A DNA stretch of 64,000 nt from Actinomycetota bacterium (GTDB taxonomy: Bacteria > Actinomycetota > Geothermincolia > Geothermincolales > RBG-13-55-18). Positions 55,300-63,683 of this stretch are shown here, one piece after another. A program made the position numbers and the translations under genes. The DNA is taken from positions 221,663 through 285,662 of the forward strand of contig JACIXD010000004.1 in the NCBI GenBank assembly GCA_014360645.1, read 5' to 3'. How positions within the stretch are numbered: the first letter of the stretch is position 1; every line of letters starts with the position of its first letter. Below the pieces are notes generated by a model. The model saw only the letters and a list, made by a program, of their open reading frames with translations, was not told the DNA's origin and ran no database searches.

Positions 55300-55617
55300 A
55301 GCGGCGCGCACGCGGCAAGGCAGGGGCCCGGTGATGCCGCCACACGCTCCCGGTCGACCCATCATAACGCGCCGCCGCGTACCTTCCGCTTGCGGGGCGG
55401 CACCGCCCCGGCTTCCGGCCGCGGGGCACGAAGTGGAGAGGCCGCCCGCCGCCGCGCCGCCCGCTCGCAGCATCGTCGATGTTACTCGATCCGGAAAATC
55501 CTTCCAACCCCCACGGGAGAGGGGCGGAAAGGCTAATGATATACAGTTAAGTGCCGAAAAAACAATTAGGCTAGTGGCACTGGAGCGACGGCTGTCGGCG
55601 CTGATGGTGGAGGAGGG
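55300..55617. other. Gene-free stretch
   Basis: 318 bp between the oxidase and the CxxC-module gene. No gene is supported. The last 100 bp are less GC-rich (taatgatatacagttaagtg near 55533) and probably hold the promoter of the next gene. Confidence 0.45.
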
Positions 55618-56712
55618 ATGATGCGTATCCGGGAATGCAGGGCCTGTGGCTTCCCGTACTGGCTGGCCAAGATAATGCGCTGGCATGAGAACGGCACCAT
55701 ATCCTGGTCCCTGGCGCCAGAAGGCAGGCTGGTGCTGATCAAGAGCGACCTGCTCAACAGCGTGTTCTCCCGCCTGGAATCGGAGATGGGCCTGCCCATC
55801 GGCCACATCGTCTTCGAGGCCCAGAGAAACGGCGTGGCGGCGGGGATCAGCTCGCTGTTCAATCGCTTCCCCGCCTCCCTGGGGAAACTGGGACCCAACA
55901 GGCGTCTGGTGATCAAGTTCTTCTGCCGCCTCTCCATATGGCTCGGGACCGCGTACGTGGAATACATCATGTACCGGCCGGGCAAGGAGGGGGAGGCTCT
56001 GCTGCGCAACCCCTATAACCGCGACCTCATGGCCGCCCTCGTACTCGGCGCTTTCGAGGGCCTGGAGGGCAAACCCTTCGACCACTACTGGAAGAGCAGG
56101 GGGGGCGAAGACGTCATCCACGTCGTAGCCGCTTCCGGGAAGCCCGAGTTCTCAGAGCGCCTCACCGTCGCCTCCACACAGCCTCTGGAGGGCGGCAATG
56201 CGCTGGCGCGTTGCCCTCGCTGCGGCGTCCCCAAAGACCTCGCCCCCCTGGAATGGCACGAGGGCGAGGGCGTGATCATTGATACCCGCAAGGGGATCAG
56301 GGTCAGTTTCGTGGATGCCTTCACCCCCGGTATCGTTTTCCGCGAACTGGAGAAAGAGCTGGGCTCGGAGATAAGACCCCTCATAGTCGAGGCGAGCAAG
56401 GAATTCTTCTTCCAGCAGGTGATGGGCGCCGAGAGGCATGCGGCGCCCGGAGGATCGCAAGCCTGCCAGAGCCTGGAAGAAGCCTTCCGCGACGCGCTGT
56501 CTTTCCTCCCCATCTACGGCCAGGGCCTGGTGGAGAAGGTGTCGGGCGAGCGAGGGGAGCTGGAGATAAGGATCGTCAATCCCTATGAACCCCACCTCCT
56601 GGCCGGCTACCTCTCCGCCCTCTATGAGTCGTCCACGGGAACGGCGGCGGGGGTGGACTGGGAGGAGCGCGAGGCATCATCCGTAACCTACGTCCTGAGG
56701 GTGGAGCGTTAG
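55618..56712 (+). CDS. Paralogous two-module CxxC protein
   Basis: A 364-residue soluble protein, the second full member of the unnamed family. Module 1 starts RIRECRACGFPYWLAKIMRW and module 2 (about residue 198) ARCPRCGVPKDLAPLEWHEG. After each CxxC come W..(G/N)G-(T/V)I, a charged strand, and an E-x-E-(L/M)G helical block. Compared with the copy at 16992-18086 it has the same length and order but low identity, so the family is old or fast-evolving. GGAGGAGGG directly precedes tandem ATGs (55618, 55621); the second has better spacing. It stands alone; a 105-bp repeat lies downstream. Confidence 0.75.
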   Translation: MMRIRECRACGFPYWLAKIMRWHENGTISWSLAPEGRLVLIKSDLLNSVFSRLESEMGLPIGHIVFEAQRNGVAAGISSLFNRFPASLGKLGPNRRLVIKFFCRLSIWLGTAYVEYIMYRPGKEGEALLRNPYNRDLMAALVLGAFEGLEGKPFDHYWKSRGGEDVIHVVAASGKPEFSERLTVASTQPLEGGNALARCPRCGVPKDLAPLEWHEGEGVIIDTRKGIRVSFVDAFTPGIVFRELEKELGSEIRPLIVEASKEFFFQQVMGAERHAAPGGSQACQSLEEAFRDALSFLPIYGQGLVEKVSGERGELEIRIVNPYEPHLLAGYLSALYESSTGTAAGVDWEEREASSVTYVLRVER

Positions 56713-56787
56713 GACCGGCAGGTGCTCCGGATAGACGGCGGATCGAACAGCAAGCGGCCCCGCGGACGGAAAACCGGAAATACCATT

Positions 56788-56892
56788 AGTCCGTTAGCTC
56801 AGGAAGGGATGGCGCCGGCACGACATGAGGTTGCGCCATGGGCTTAAAACGCCTACATCTGGCATGTTCCTGAGCAGATGTCATAATCGTTA
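56788..56892. repeat. 105-bp structured repeat, copy 2
   Basis: This copy has two perfect inverted pairs: gctcaggaa (56795-56803) with ttcctgagc (56867-56875), and atggcgc with gcgccat inside it (17-nt loop). It is alone in the 56713-57179 spacer; the flanks are unrelated to those of copy 1. No gene is seen in the spacer. Confidence 0.88.
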
Positions 56893-57179
56893 CCGGAAAA
56901 AAGGGATCCGGGGCAGTCCGGCAGCCCATGACCGCAGGCGGGAAACCGCCATCGAGACCCGACTTACGAGAGAAACAATACCCTGATGCATCAAGGCACT
57001 TCTCGCCTACGGCTGGGGGCACGATCTTGGCGGAGCGCGCCGGTCTCCGGCCCGGTTCCATCATCTTGCCGGGCAGGCTGGACGGTCTCCGCACCGGCCC
57101 CCGCCCGCCAGGCACCGGCGGCAAGCTCGCGGCCTACAGCCCCGCGGCGGATTGCGCCTCGGCTCGCGCGCCCCGAAAA

Positions 57180-57887
57180 CTAGGCCGACAGCCCCGCTCT
57201 CATGTCCTCGATGATCTCCAGGGCGGCGCGTGCGGGATCCGGAGCCCGGGTGATCGGCCTCCCCACCACGATATAATCCGCCCCCCGGCGCATGGCCTCG
57301 CCCGGGCCGGCGAACCTCCTGTGCTCCTCGCCCTCGCCGAGCTCCGTCCTTATCCCCGGGGTCACCACCAGGAACCCCCCGCCCGCCTCCCTCCTCACCG
57401 TCTCGATCTCGCGGGGGGAGCAGATCACGCCGTCGCAGCCGTATTCGCGGGCCTTCCTCACCCTGTGCGCCACCAGCTCCTCGAGCCGGCACCCGTACCC
57501 CATGTCCTCGATATCCTCCTGATCCAGGCTGGTGAGCACGGTCACGGCGAGGAGCTTGAGGCCTGCGTCTCCCCTGCCCCGCACGGCACCCCGGATGATG
57601 GCCGCGTTCCCATGCACGGTGAGAAAGGAGACCCCCAGGGCGGCCGCGCGCGCCACCGCCCTCTCCACCGTCTCCGGGATGTCGTAGTACTTGAGGTCCA
57701 GGAACACCCTCTTGCCCCTCTCGAGCAGGTGATCGACCACCTCGCGCCCCGCCGCCGCCTGCAGGATGATCCCCACCTTGAAGAAGGACACGATGCCGTC
57801 CAGCCTCTCGACCATGGCCTTCGCCTCCGCGCCGTCCTCGCAGTCCAGGGCGCAGATAAGCCTTTCTCCCACGGCGTCCACGCTCAT
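57180..57887 (-). CDS. pyrF: Orotidine 5'-phosphate decarboxylase
   Basis: A 235-residue TIM barrel that makes UMP, the last step of pyrimidine synthesis. It has LICALDCED (Asp strand), FFKVGIILQ (Lys), the catalytic FLDLKYYDIPETV (D-x-K-x-x-D), LTVHGNAA, VVTPGIRTE and the phosphate loop DYIVVGRPITRAPDP. The length is normal. The ATG at 57887 is preceded by GAGGGG. It is divergent from nrdJ with a 167-bp spacer containing an AT-rich ctgataatataaag. Confidence 0.95.
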   Translation of the reverse strand: MSVDAVGERLICALDCEDGAEAKAMVERLDGIVSFFKVGIILQAAAGREVVDHLLERGKRVFLDLKYYDIPETVERAVARAAALGVSFLTVHGNAAIIRGAVRGRGDAGLKLLAVTVLTSLDQEDIEDMGYGCRLEELVAHRVRKAREYGCDGVICSPREIETVRREAGGGFLVVTPGIRTELGEGEEHRRFAGPGEAMRRGADYIVVGRPITRAPDPARAALEIIEDMRAGLSA

Positions 57888-58054
57888 GCGGCTTCCCCTC
57901 TCGTCGCTCTCCCGGCCCGTCTCCACCCCTCGCCCGGCGAACCCTTCCCCGCGGCGTTTACTGATAATATAAAGCGTCGTACCCCACGGGTAAAATCATG
58001 GTATGAGAGGCGGCGCCGGCCGGCGCCCCGGTGGCAGAGGTGAAAGGGGAGGCC

Positions 58055-60163
58055 ATGCCCTTGGAGAGGATCCGCAAGCGGGACGGCTCGGTGGTGGACT
58101 TCGAGGCCGGCAAGATAGAAGCCGCGGTGCGCAAGGCCATCGAGGCCACGGGAGAGGGGGAGGCAGCGCGGGCCGGCGAGCTCACGGAGAGGGTGGTGTC
58201 CAAGCTCGAGGCCCGCTTCGTCGAGGACATCCCCACGGTGGAGGAGGTCCAGGACCTGGTGGAAGAGGCACTCATCGAGGAGGGGCTGCCCCGTACCGCT
58301 AAGGCCTACATCCTCTACCGCGAGAGGCGCGCGGAGATCAGGCGCACCAAGGACTTCATCGGCGTCAAGGACGAGCTGAAGCTCACGGTGAACGCCGTGA
58401 ACGTGCTCAAGAAGCGCTACCTGCTCAAAGACGAGCACGGGCAGGTGGCGGAGACGCCCGACCAGATGTTCCGTAGGGTGGCGAGGGCGGTGGCCAGGGC
58501 GGACCTCCAATACGACCCCGGGGCCGACGTGGCGGCCACCGAGGAGGAGTTCTACCGCGTCATGGTATCCCTGGATTACCTTCCCAACTCCCCCACCCTC
58601 ATGAACGCGGGCACGGAGGTGGGTCAGCTCTCGGCCTGTTTCGTCATCCCCGTGGAGGATTCCATCCCCGGCATCTTCGACGCGGTTAAGAACATGGCCC
58701 TGGTGCACAAGTCCGGCGGGGGCACGGGGTTCTCCTTCTCGCGCCTCCGTCCCAAGGGCGACGTGGTGCAGTCCACCATGGGCATCGCCTCCGGCCCCCT
58801 CTCCTTCATGCGCATCTTCGACGTCACCACGGAGGTGATCCGGCAGGGAGGCAGAAGGCGTGGCGCCAACATGGGCATCCTGCGCTGCGACCACCCCGAC
58901 ATCCTGGACTTCATCATCGCCAAGGACCAGGACGGCTTCCTCGCCAACTTCAACTTATCGGTGGGCATCACCGACGAGTTCATGCAGGCCTTGGAAAAGG
59001 ACGAGGTCTATTTCCTGCGCAACCCCCGCAGCGGCGCCGTCACCGGCAGCCTGCACGCCCGGGACGTCTTCAACCTCATCGTCACCCAGGCCTGGCGCAC
59101 CGGGGACCCCGGGCTGGTCTTCCTGGACACCATCAACCGCCACAACCCCACCCCTCACCTGGGAGAGATCGAGTCCACCAACCCCTGCGGGGAGCAGCCC
59201 CTGCTTCCCTGGGAGAGCTGCAACCTCGGCTCCGTCAACCTCTCCAACATGGTGAGCGGCAGGCGGCTGGACGAGGAGAGGCTGCGACGGACCATCCGCA
59301 CCGCGGTGCACTTCCTGGACAACGTCATCGACATCAACCGCTGGCCCCTGGAGGAGACCCGCCGCATCACCCTGGGAAACCGCAAGATAGGGCTGGGGGT
59401 CATGGGCTTCGCGGACTGCCTGCTCAAGATGGGCGTCCCTTATGACTCCGAGGAAGGGCTGCGCCTGGCGGAGGAGATCGCCGCTATCCTCGAGGAGGAA
59501 TCCCACTTCGCCAGCGGGGAACTGGCAAGGAAGCGCGGCAATTTCCCCAACTACCCCGGCTCTATCTGGGAGAAAAAGGGAATGCCCATGCGCAACGCCA
59601 CCACCGTCACCATAGCGCCCACGGGCACCATCAGCATCATCGCGGGTTGCTCCTCGGGAATCGAGCCCCTCTTCGCCATCTCCTTCGTGCGCAACGTCAT
59701 CGAGGGCACGCGGCTCATGGAGATCAACCCCGTCTTCGAGGAGGCGGCCAGGGAAGGGGGCTTCTACAGCAACGACCTCATGATGGAGATCGCCCGCAGC
59801 GGCACCCTGCAGTACGCCGAGGGAGTGCCAGAGGAGGTCAGGCGAGTCTTCGTCACCGCCTTCGACATCGCCCCGGAATGGCACGTGCGCATGCAGGCCG
59901 CCTTCCAGGCCCACTGCGACAACGCCGTCTCCAAGACCATCAACTTCCCCTCCGACGCCTCCATAGACGACATCGAGGAGGCCTACCGCCTCGCCTACGA
60001 GCTGGGGTGCAAGGGCATCACCGTATACCGCTACGGCAGCAAGCGCGAGCAGGTCCTCTACCTGGGGAGCGACTCCATGATGCGCCTGCTGGAGAGGCCG
60101 GAATACACCATCGCCGAGTCGGAGTACGCGGGCGGATGCCCCACCCCCCTCTGCTTCTTCTGA
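58055..60163 (+). CDS. nrdJ: Adenosylcobalamin-dependent ribonucleotide reductase (class II)
   Basis: A 702-residue enzyme that reduces ribonucleotides using coenzyme B12. The N-terminal ATP-cone (about residues 1-95, LERIRKRDGSVVDFEAGKIE) is the allosteric domain. The catalytic barrel has NSPTLMNAGTEVGQLSACFV (first active-site Cys), the finger-loop NPCGEQPLLPWESCN (Asn, Cys, Glu) and GTISIIAGCSSGIEPLF (second thiol). The C-terminal tail is GGCPTPLCFF with two Cys for re-reduction; a longer zinc-binding tail is absent. The ATG at 58055 follows AGGGGAGG. A GTG at 58031 would add 8 residues. No partner subunit is needed. Confidence 0.95.
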   Translation: MPLERIRKRDGSVVDFEAGKIEAAVRKAIEATGEGEAARAGELTERVVSKLEARFVEDIPTVEEVQDLVEEALIEEGLPRTAKAYILYRERRAEIRRTKDFIGVKDELKLTVNAVNVLKKRYLLKDEHGQVAETPDQMFRRVARAVARADLQYDPGADVAATEEEFYRVMVSLDYLPNSPTLMNAGTEVGQLSACFVIPVEDSIPGIFDAVKNMALVHKSGGGTGFSFSRLRPKGDVVQSTMGIASGPLSFMRIFDVTTEVIRQGGRRRGANMGILRCDHPDILDFIIAKDQDGFLANFNLSVGITDEFMQALEKDEVYFLRNPRSGAVTGSLHARDVFNLIVTQAWRTGDPGLVFLDTINRHNPTPHLGEIESTNPCGEQPLLPWESCNLGSVNLSNMVSGRRLDEERLRRTIRTAVHFLDNVIDINRWPLEETRRITLGNRKIGLGVMGFADCLLKMGVPYDSEEGLRLAEEIAAILEEESHFASGELARKRGNFPNYPGSIWEKKGMPMRNATTVTIAPTGTISIIAGCSSGIEPLFAISFVRNVIEGTRLMEINPVFEEAAREGGFYSNDLMMEIARSGTLQYAEGVPEEVRRVFVTAFDIAPEWHVRMQAAFQAHCDNAVSKTINFPSDASIDDIEEAYRLAYELGCKGITVYRYGSKREQVLYLGSDSMMRLLERPEYTIAESEYAGGCPTPLCFF

Positions 60164-60309
60164 GGACAGGGCGCGAGGGCGACGGGGGCAGCGGTGGGAG
60201 CACGTGTAGTCATCTCGCCGGCCGCGGGGCAAGGCGAGAGCGCCCGCAATCCCGGCCGCCGGGAGGCGCGAGGCCCGCGGCGGGATGCGGTGAGGCGGGG
60301 GGCAGGCGG

Positions 60310-61161
60310 GTGAGGCTCCTGGTCGTCTACTGCGGAGGCCCGGTTCCCGCCAGGCGGGAGAACTTCACCGTGACCTTCGACGACACATTCGCGCAGCGCT
60401 TCATCCGCCACCTCGCCAACGAGGAGAACTACTGCAGCGGCTGCGGAGCTCTCTGCGACCACTGCCGCGACACCTACGGCATCGATTTCTCCGGGGACAT
60501 CGTGGACATCTTGCAGCTCCCCTCCGTTCTCCCCTACTACCTGGACGACCCCGAAGGGTTGCTGGGAGGGGGACTGACGCCCCACGACGCCACGGTGGCG
60601 GTGAACGTGCACCAGGAGGTGCTCCTCGCCCTTCCGCGCCTCGCCGCCGCGGCGGGATCGCGGGTGCTCATCGCCCCCTCCGAGGGCCCGGAGTGGGTTA
60701 GCCGCTGGGTGAGAGGAGAGGTGAAAAAGGCGTGCCGCGAGCTGGACATGGGGTGCGCCTTCCCCAAACCCTTTTGCTCCCTTCCCCCGGGCATCCACCC
60801 GGCGGTGGACGAGTTCATGCAGCACTTCCGCATCGGCTACCCCGAGCTGGAGCTGGTCGCGGGGGAAGGGGTCATAAAGGAGGCGCGGGTGCTGCGCAGC
60901 GCCCCCTGCGGCAACACCTATTACGTGGCCTTCAACCTCAAGGGCGCTCCCCTGGACGCGCGGGTAGCCGAGGTGGTGGCCAAGTACTGGCACAGCTTCC
61001 CCTGCGTGGCCTCCATGGAGATGGACCGCGAGGTGGGCGAGACCATCCTGCACCTGGGAGGCTTCATGCACTACCGCGCGGTGCAGGAAGCCCTGGCCGA
61101 GGTGGGGGTGGAGGTGGAGCTGCCCTCCTCCCCCGCCCTGGCGCGCATGAGGGCCCTCTGA
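60310..61161 (+). CDS. DUF166 family protein
   Basis: A 283-residue protein of the DUF166 (COG1810) type, best known from methanogens where it was once annotated as thymidylate synthase-like; the function is not established. It opens with RLLVVYCGGPVPARRENF. A Cys-rich block YCSGCGALCDHCRDTYG (four to five Cys, about residues 41-56) probably binds a metal or Fe-S centre. The C-terminal part has SAPCGNTYYVAFNLKG and FPCVASMEMDREVGETILHL. The GTG at 60310 follows a G-rich SD-like tract. It lies 146 nt after nrdJ on the same strand. Confidence 0.72.
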   Translation: MRLLVVYCGGPVPARRENFTVTFDDTFAQRFIRHLANEENYCSGCGALCDHCRDTYGIDFSGDIVDILQLPSVLPYYLDDPEGLLGGGLTPHDATVAVNVHQEVLLALPRLAAAAGSRVLIAPSEGPEWVSRWVRGEVKKACRELDMGCAFPKPFCSLPPGIHPAVDEFMQHFRIGYPELELVAGEGVIKEARVLRSAPCGNTYYVAFNLKGAPLDARVAEVVAKYWHSFPCVASMEMDREVGETILHLGGFMHYRAVQEALAEVGVEVELPSSPALARMRAL

Positions 61162-61262
61162 GGGACGGTGACAGGACCCGGACAACAAGCCACTTCGAGC
61201 GGCGGCTCTTCGAGGCCGGAAAGATCATCTGAGGGGCAGGCACATTACCCGGGCAGAGAAAA

Positions 61263-61363
61263 ACCCGCGGCGGCCGCAGGCATCCCACGCACATGTAGCC
61301 CACGATGTCCACGTAGTCGGCCAACTCAGAGACACACCCGCGGCGGCCGCAGGCATACCACGC
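61263..61363. repeat. 28-bp direct repeat
   Basis: 61263-61290 and 61336-61363 (period 73) match at 27 of 28 positions and share acccgcggcggccgcaggca. They sit in the 61162-61521 spacer, which holds no gene apart from the promoter of the response regulator. Confidence 0.8.
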
Positions 61364-61483
61364 CGCGACGGCCTCACGCCGGGCGCGCGAGGGCGGGCCG
61401 CGGCCTCCTGTCAGGGGAGGCCCATGATCCCGCGGGCTCCACCGGATGGCCCGGGCTAAACCGCATCCACGGCGCTACCGAAA

Positions 61484-61489
61484 TATAAT
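61484..61489 (+). promoter_or_regulatory. -10 box for the orphan response regulator
   Basis: A consensus TATAAT, 32 nt before the ATG at 61522. There is no -35 match at 17 bp, so an activator or alternative recognition is possible. Confidence 0.5.
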
Positions 61490-61521
61490 CTTGGAGAAAC
61501 AGTTCAACGACGGGAGAGGAC

Positions 61522-62211
61522 ATGGCGGAGAAGACCATCCTGGTGGCGGACGACGACCCGCACATCCGGCGCCTGATCGCCGAGCTCCTCTCGGCGGAGG
61601 GGTATAAGGTGCTGCTGGCCGAGGACGGCGAGGCGGCCATGAAGATATGCTGCGAAGAACGTCCGGACCTGGTGATCCTGGACATCATCATGCCCAAGAT
61701 GGACGGTATGGAGGTCTGCCGCCGCCTGCGCGACGAGACCGCCGCCCCCATCGTCTTCCTCACCGCCAAAGACGACATCACCGACCTGGTGAGCGGGCTG
61801 GCCATAGGCGGAGACGACTATATCACCAAGCCCTTCAAGGGCGCGGAGCTGATCGCGCGCGTGAAGGCGGCCCTGCGCCGCGCGGATATGGTCAGGGACC
61901 CCACGGAACTGGAGGAGTACGTCTCCGTGGGCGGCCTGGAGATCGACCGCAAGCGGCGCGAGATATCCCTGGACGGAAGGCCGGTGAACCTCACCCAGAC
62001 GGAATTCGACCTCCTGTGGCTGCTGGCCAGCCACCGGGGAACCGTCTTTTCGCGCAAGGACATCGTCAAGGCGCTGTGGGGTTACGAGGACCCGGGTATA
62101 TCCCGCACCATCGACACCCATATCGCGCGCCTGCGCAAGAAGATCGAGCGCGACTCCTCCAACCCCGAGTTCATCAAGACGGTGACCGGCGTAGGCTACA
62201 AGTTCTTCTGA
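61522..62211 (+). CDS. OmpR/PhoB-family response regulator, orphan
   Basis: A 229-residue DNA-binding regulator. The receiver has VADDD, phospho-acceptor Asp in LVILDIIMP, VFLTAKDD and YITKPFKG. The winged helix has VNLTQTEFDLLWLLA, ISRTIDTHIARLRKKI and FIKTVTGVGYKFF. No kinase is adjacent, so it is an orphan here. The ATG follows gggagagg. A spacer of 637 bp with an inverted repeat follows. Confidence 0.93.
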   Translation: MAEKTILVADDDPHIRRLIAELLSAEGYKVLLAEDGEAAMKICCEERPDLVILDIIMPKMDGMEVCRRLRDETAAPIVFLTAKDDITDLVSGLAIGGDDYITKPFKGAELIARVKAALRRADMVRDPTELEEYVSVGGLEIDRKRREISLDGRPVNLTQTEFDLLWLLASHRGTVFSRKDIVKALWGYEDPGISRTIDTHIARLRKKIERDSSNPEFIKTVTGVGYKFF

Positions 62212-62405
62212 GCCTCTTCGGATACCCCGCGGGGCGTCAGTGGCATCCCGGCCCGCCGTACCCGCGAGCCCCCGTGCGCGTACATCCATTCCGGGGAACC
62301 CCGAAGGCCTGGAGGAGACCCCCGGCCCGCAGCCTCCTAAAGCGTAACCGTCCGCGGCCTGCTATGGCTCACCCCTTACGGCGCCTTTTCCACACAGCAG
62401 TCAGC

Positions 62406-62689
62406 TCCTCACAAGAATCCGTGGGTCGTTTCCGGCATCTTCTTACCGCAGGAGGAGCAGATAGGCCTGGAGCGCGCGTTGGCGGCGAGCTCAGCGACGA
62501 TTTTGCCTTCATCCATCGCACCCTCTTTACCCTGTGGCCCTTCAGTCCCAGAGTCAGGCGTCATAGACTTGAGATGTGCATTTCTCCCTCCTGTTTCCTG
62601 CTCACGTTTACAGCAACCAGTAAATAGGGGGAGAAAGCCTTTATGGCAAGGTTTTTTGGGGTTCAGCTACCCACAGATTCTTGTGAGGA
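62406..62689. mobile_element. 284-bp segment bounded by 21-bp inverted repeats
   Basis: 62406-62426 and 62669-62689 are inverted copies with one mismatch (core tcctcacaagaatc). The inside carries a short minus-strand frame with a CxxC (see 62409-62564). The size and ends suggest a miniature or internally deleted transposable element. The rest of the 62212-62848 spacer is without genes. Confidence 0.55.
62409..62564 (-). CDS. Possible 51-residue CxxC microprotein or transposase remnant
   Basis: The frame ends within the left inverted repeat (THGFL stop). It reads MDEGKIVAELAANARSRPIC then SSCGKKMPETTHGFL, a CSSC-type ribbon half. The SD is weak (agaggg before the inner ATG at 62516). It may be a real small protein or the remains of a transposase start. 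Confidence 0.25.
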   Translation of the reverse strand: MTPDSGTEGPQGKEGAMDEGKIVAELAANARSRPICSSCGKKMPETTHGFL

Positions 62690-62848
62690 CCCATTATTTT
62701 AATAATTCTGGTTTCGGTCAAGCCCAATAGATCTCGAAGAGTGAAGAGACTCCATTGGTCATGGCAACAGCCGCAGCTCAATACTTGTTTCTCTGGCTAG
62801 TTCGTGCCGCCCCCACCGGGACGATAAGCGGGGGCAGGTTTTATGGGA

Positions 62849-63235
62849 TTACTTCGCAATCGATCTAAAGAATGCGGCGATTTCGCTCTTGTTGATTTCG
62901 CCTCCAGCGACTCTCCAGACCAACTCCTCGAATTCCTTCTCCTCCGCATCGACCTCGATTCCGTTCAGTTCCAGGAACACGAGGGCTGTAACGGTTCCGG
63001 TCCTCTTGTTGCCGTCGATGAAGGGATGGTTGCGCACGATGTGAAACAGGTATGCAGCGGCCATCTCCATGAAATCAGTATGGAAATACTCCTCCCCCAT
63101 CCCCGCCTGGGGCATGGCCAGGGCGGACTTGAGAAGATCGATGTCCCTCATGCCGGGACTGCCACCATAGCGATGTATTTGGTCCTGGTGTATTTCCAAT
63201 ACTTCGGCGAGGGTAAGGAACAGAGGCCCTGCCAT
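62849..63235 (-). CDS. doc: Doc-family toxin (death on curing)
   Basis: A 128-residue Fic/Doc-fold protein. The active-site motif is HPFIDGNKRTG with the His and Lys/Arg kept. The N-terminal LTLAEVLEIHQDQIHRYGGS and RDIDLLKSALAMPQAG are typical of the TIGR01550 Doc group. In known Doc toxins the enzyme phosphorylates EF-Tu. The ATG at 63235 directly follows the antitoxin stop (tagatg), the usual coupled arrangement. Local GC is lower than the window average, which suggests transfer. Confidence 0.92.
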   Translation of the reverse strand: MAGPLFLTLAEVLEIHQDQIHRYGGSPGMRDIDLLKSALAMPQAGMGEEYFHTDFMEMAAAYLFHIVRNHPFIDGNKRTGTVTALVFLELNGIEVDAEEKEFEELVWRVAGGEINKSEIAAFFRSIAK

Positions 63236-63463
63236 CTAGTCCGCCAGGTTTTTGAGCATCCTGCCGTACCTGCGGTTTGTCTTTTCCAGTGCCGCCTCGA
63301 AAGCCTTGCGGCGCTTCATATCACGTACAGGGGTGATGATCAACGCCTCTCCGTCAGTGGTGATTTCAAGAGGCGTATCGGCGTCGATATTGAGCAGATC
63401 GAGTATGGGCCTGTCTATCACCAAGGCCATACTGTTCCCGTGCCTGGTCATCCTCTTAACCAT
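63236..63463 (-). CDS. AbrB/MazE-type antitoxin
   Basis: A 75-residue protein starting MVKRMTRHGNSMALVIDRPI, the swapped-hairpin DNA-binding fold (GNSxAL-x-I-x-(R/K)-x-(I/L)L). DADTPLEITTDGEALIITP follows, and a basic C-terminal helix (MKRRKAFEAALEKTNRRYGR) would cover the toxin. The ATG at 63463 is 5 nt after AGGAGG. It precedes doc with no gap and probably autoregulates the operon. Confidence 0.88.
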   Translation of the reverse strand: MVKRMTRHGNSMALVIDRPILDLLNIDADTPLEITTDGEALIITPVRDMKRRKAFEAALEKTNRRYGRMLKNLAD

Positions 63464-63683
63464 TCCCGCCTCCTCTAAGTAATTACTTTGTATAAACATT
63501 ATATATCCTTGCTAGGATGCGGGCAACCCCTGTCGTCGAAGAGGTCGTTGCAGATTCTCTGCAGGAATTCATGCCATGTACTAGGGGACGATAAGTGGGG
63601 GTAGGTCTTCCAAGGGCCTTAACGCCAACCAACCACCAGTGCCTTTTTGTCCTTTTATTTGTATTTGGGTCAACCCGCATGGC

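Larger units (their letters stand above)
62818..63606. repeat. 22-bp direct repeats flanking the toxin-antitoxin genes
   Basis: 62818-62839 and 63585-63606 match at 20 of 22 positions (gggacgataag-y-ggggg). They enclose the Doc/antitoxin pair in an AT-richer segment. Confidence 0.7.

Noticed and set aside
53626..56121. 831-codon minus-strand open frame
   Set aside because: Antisense to the FAD oxidase and the CxxC-module gene; His/Gly/Val-rich composition with no motif.
57950..58030. B12 riboswitch or NrdR box before nrdJ
   Set aside because: The 167-bp spacer is too short for a cobalamin riboswitch and I could not find a paired NrdR palindrome; only an AT-rich promoter-like patch.
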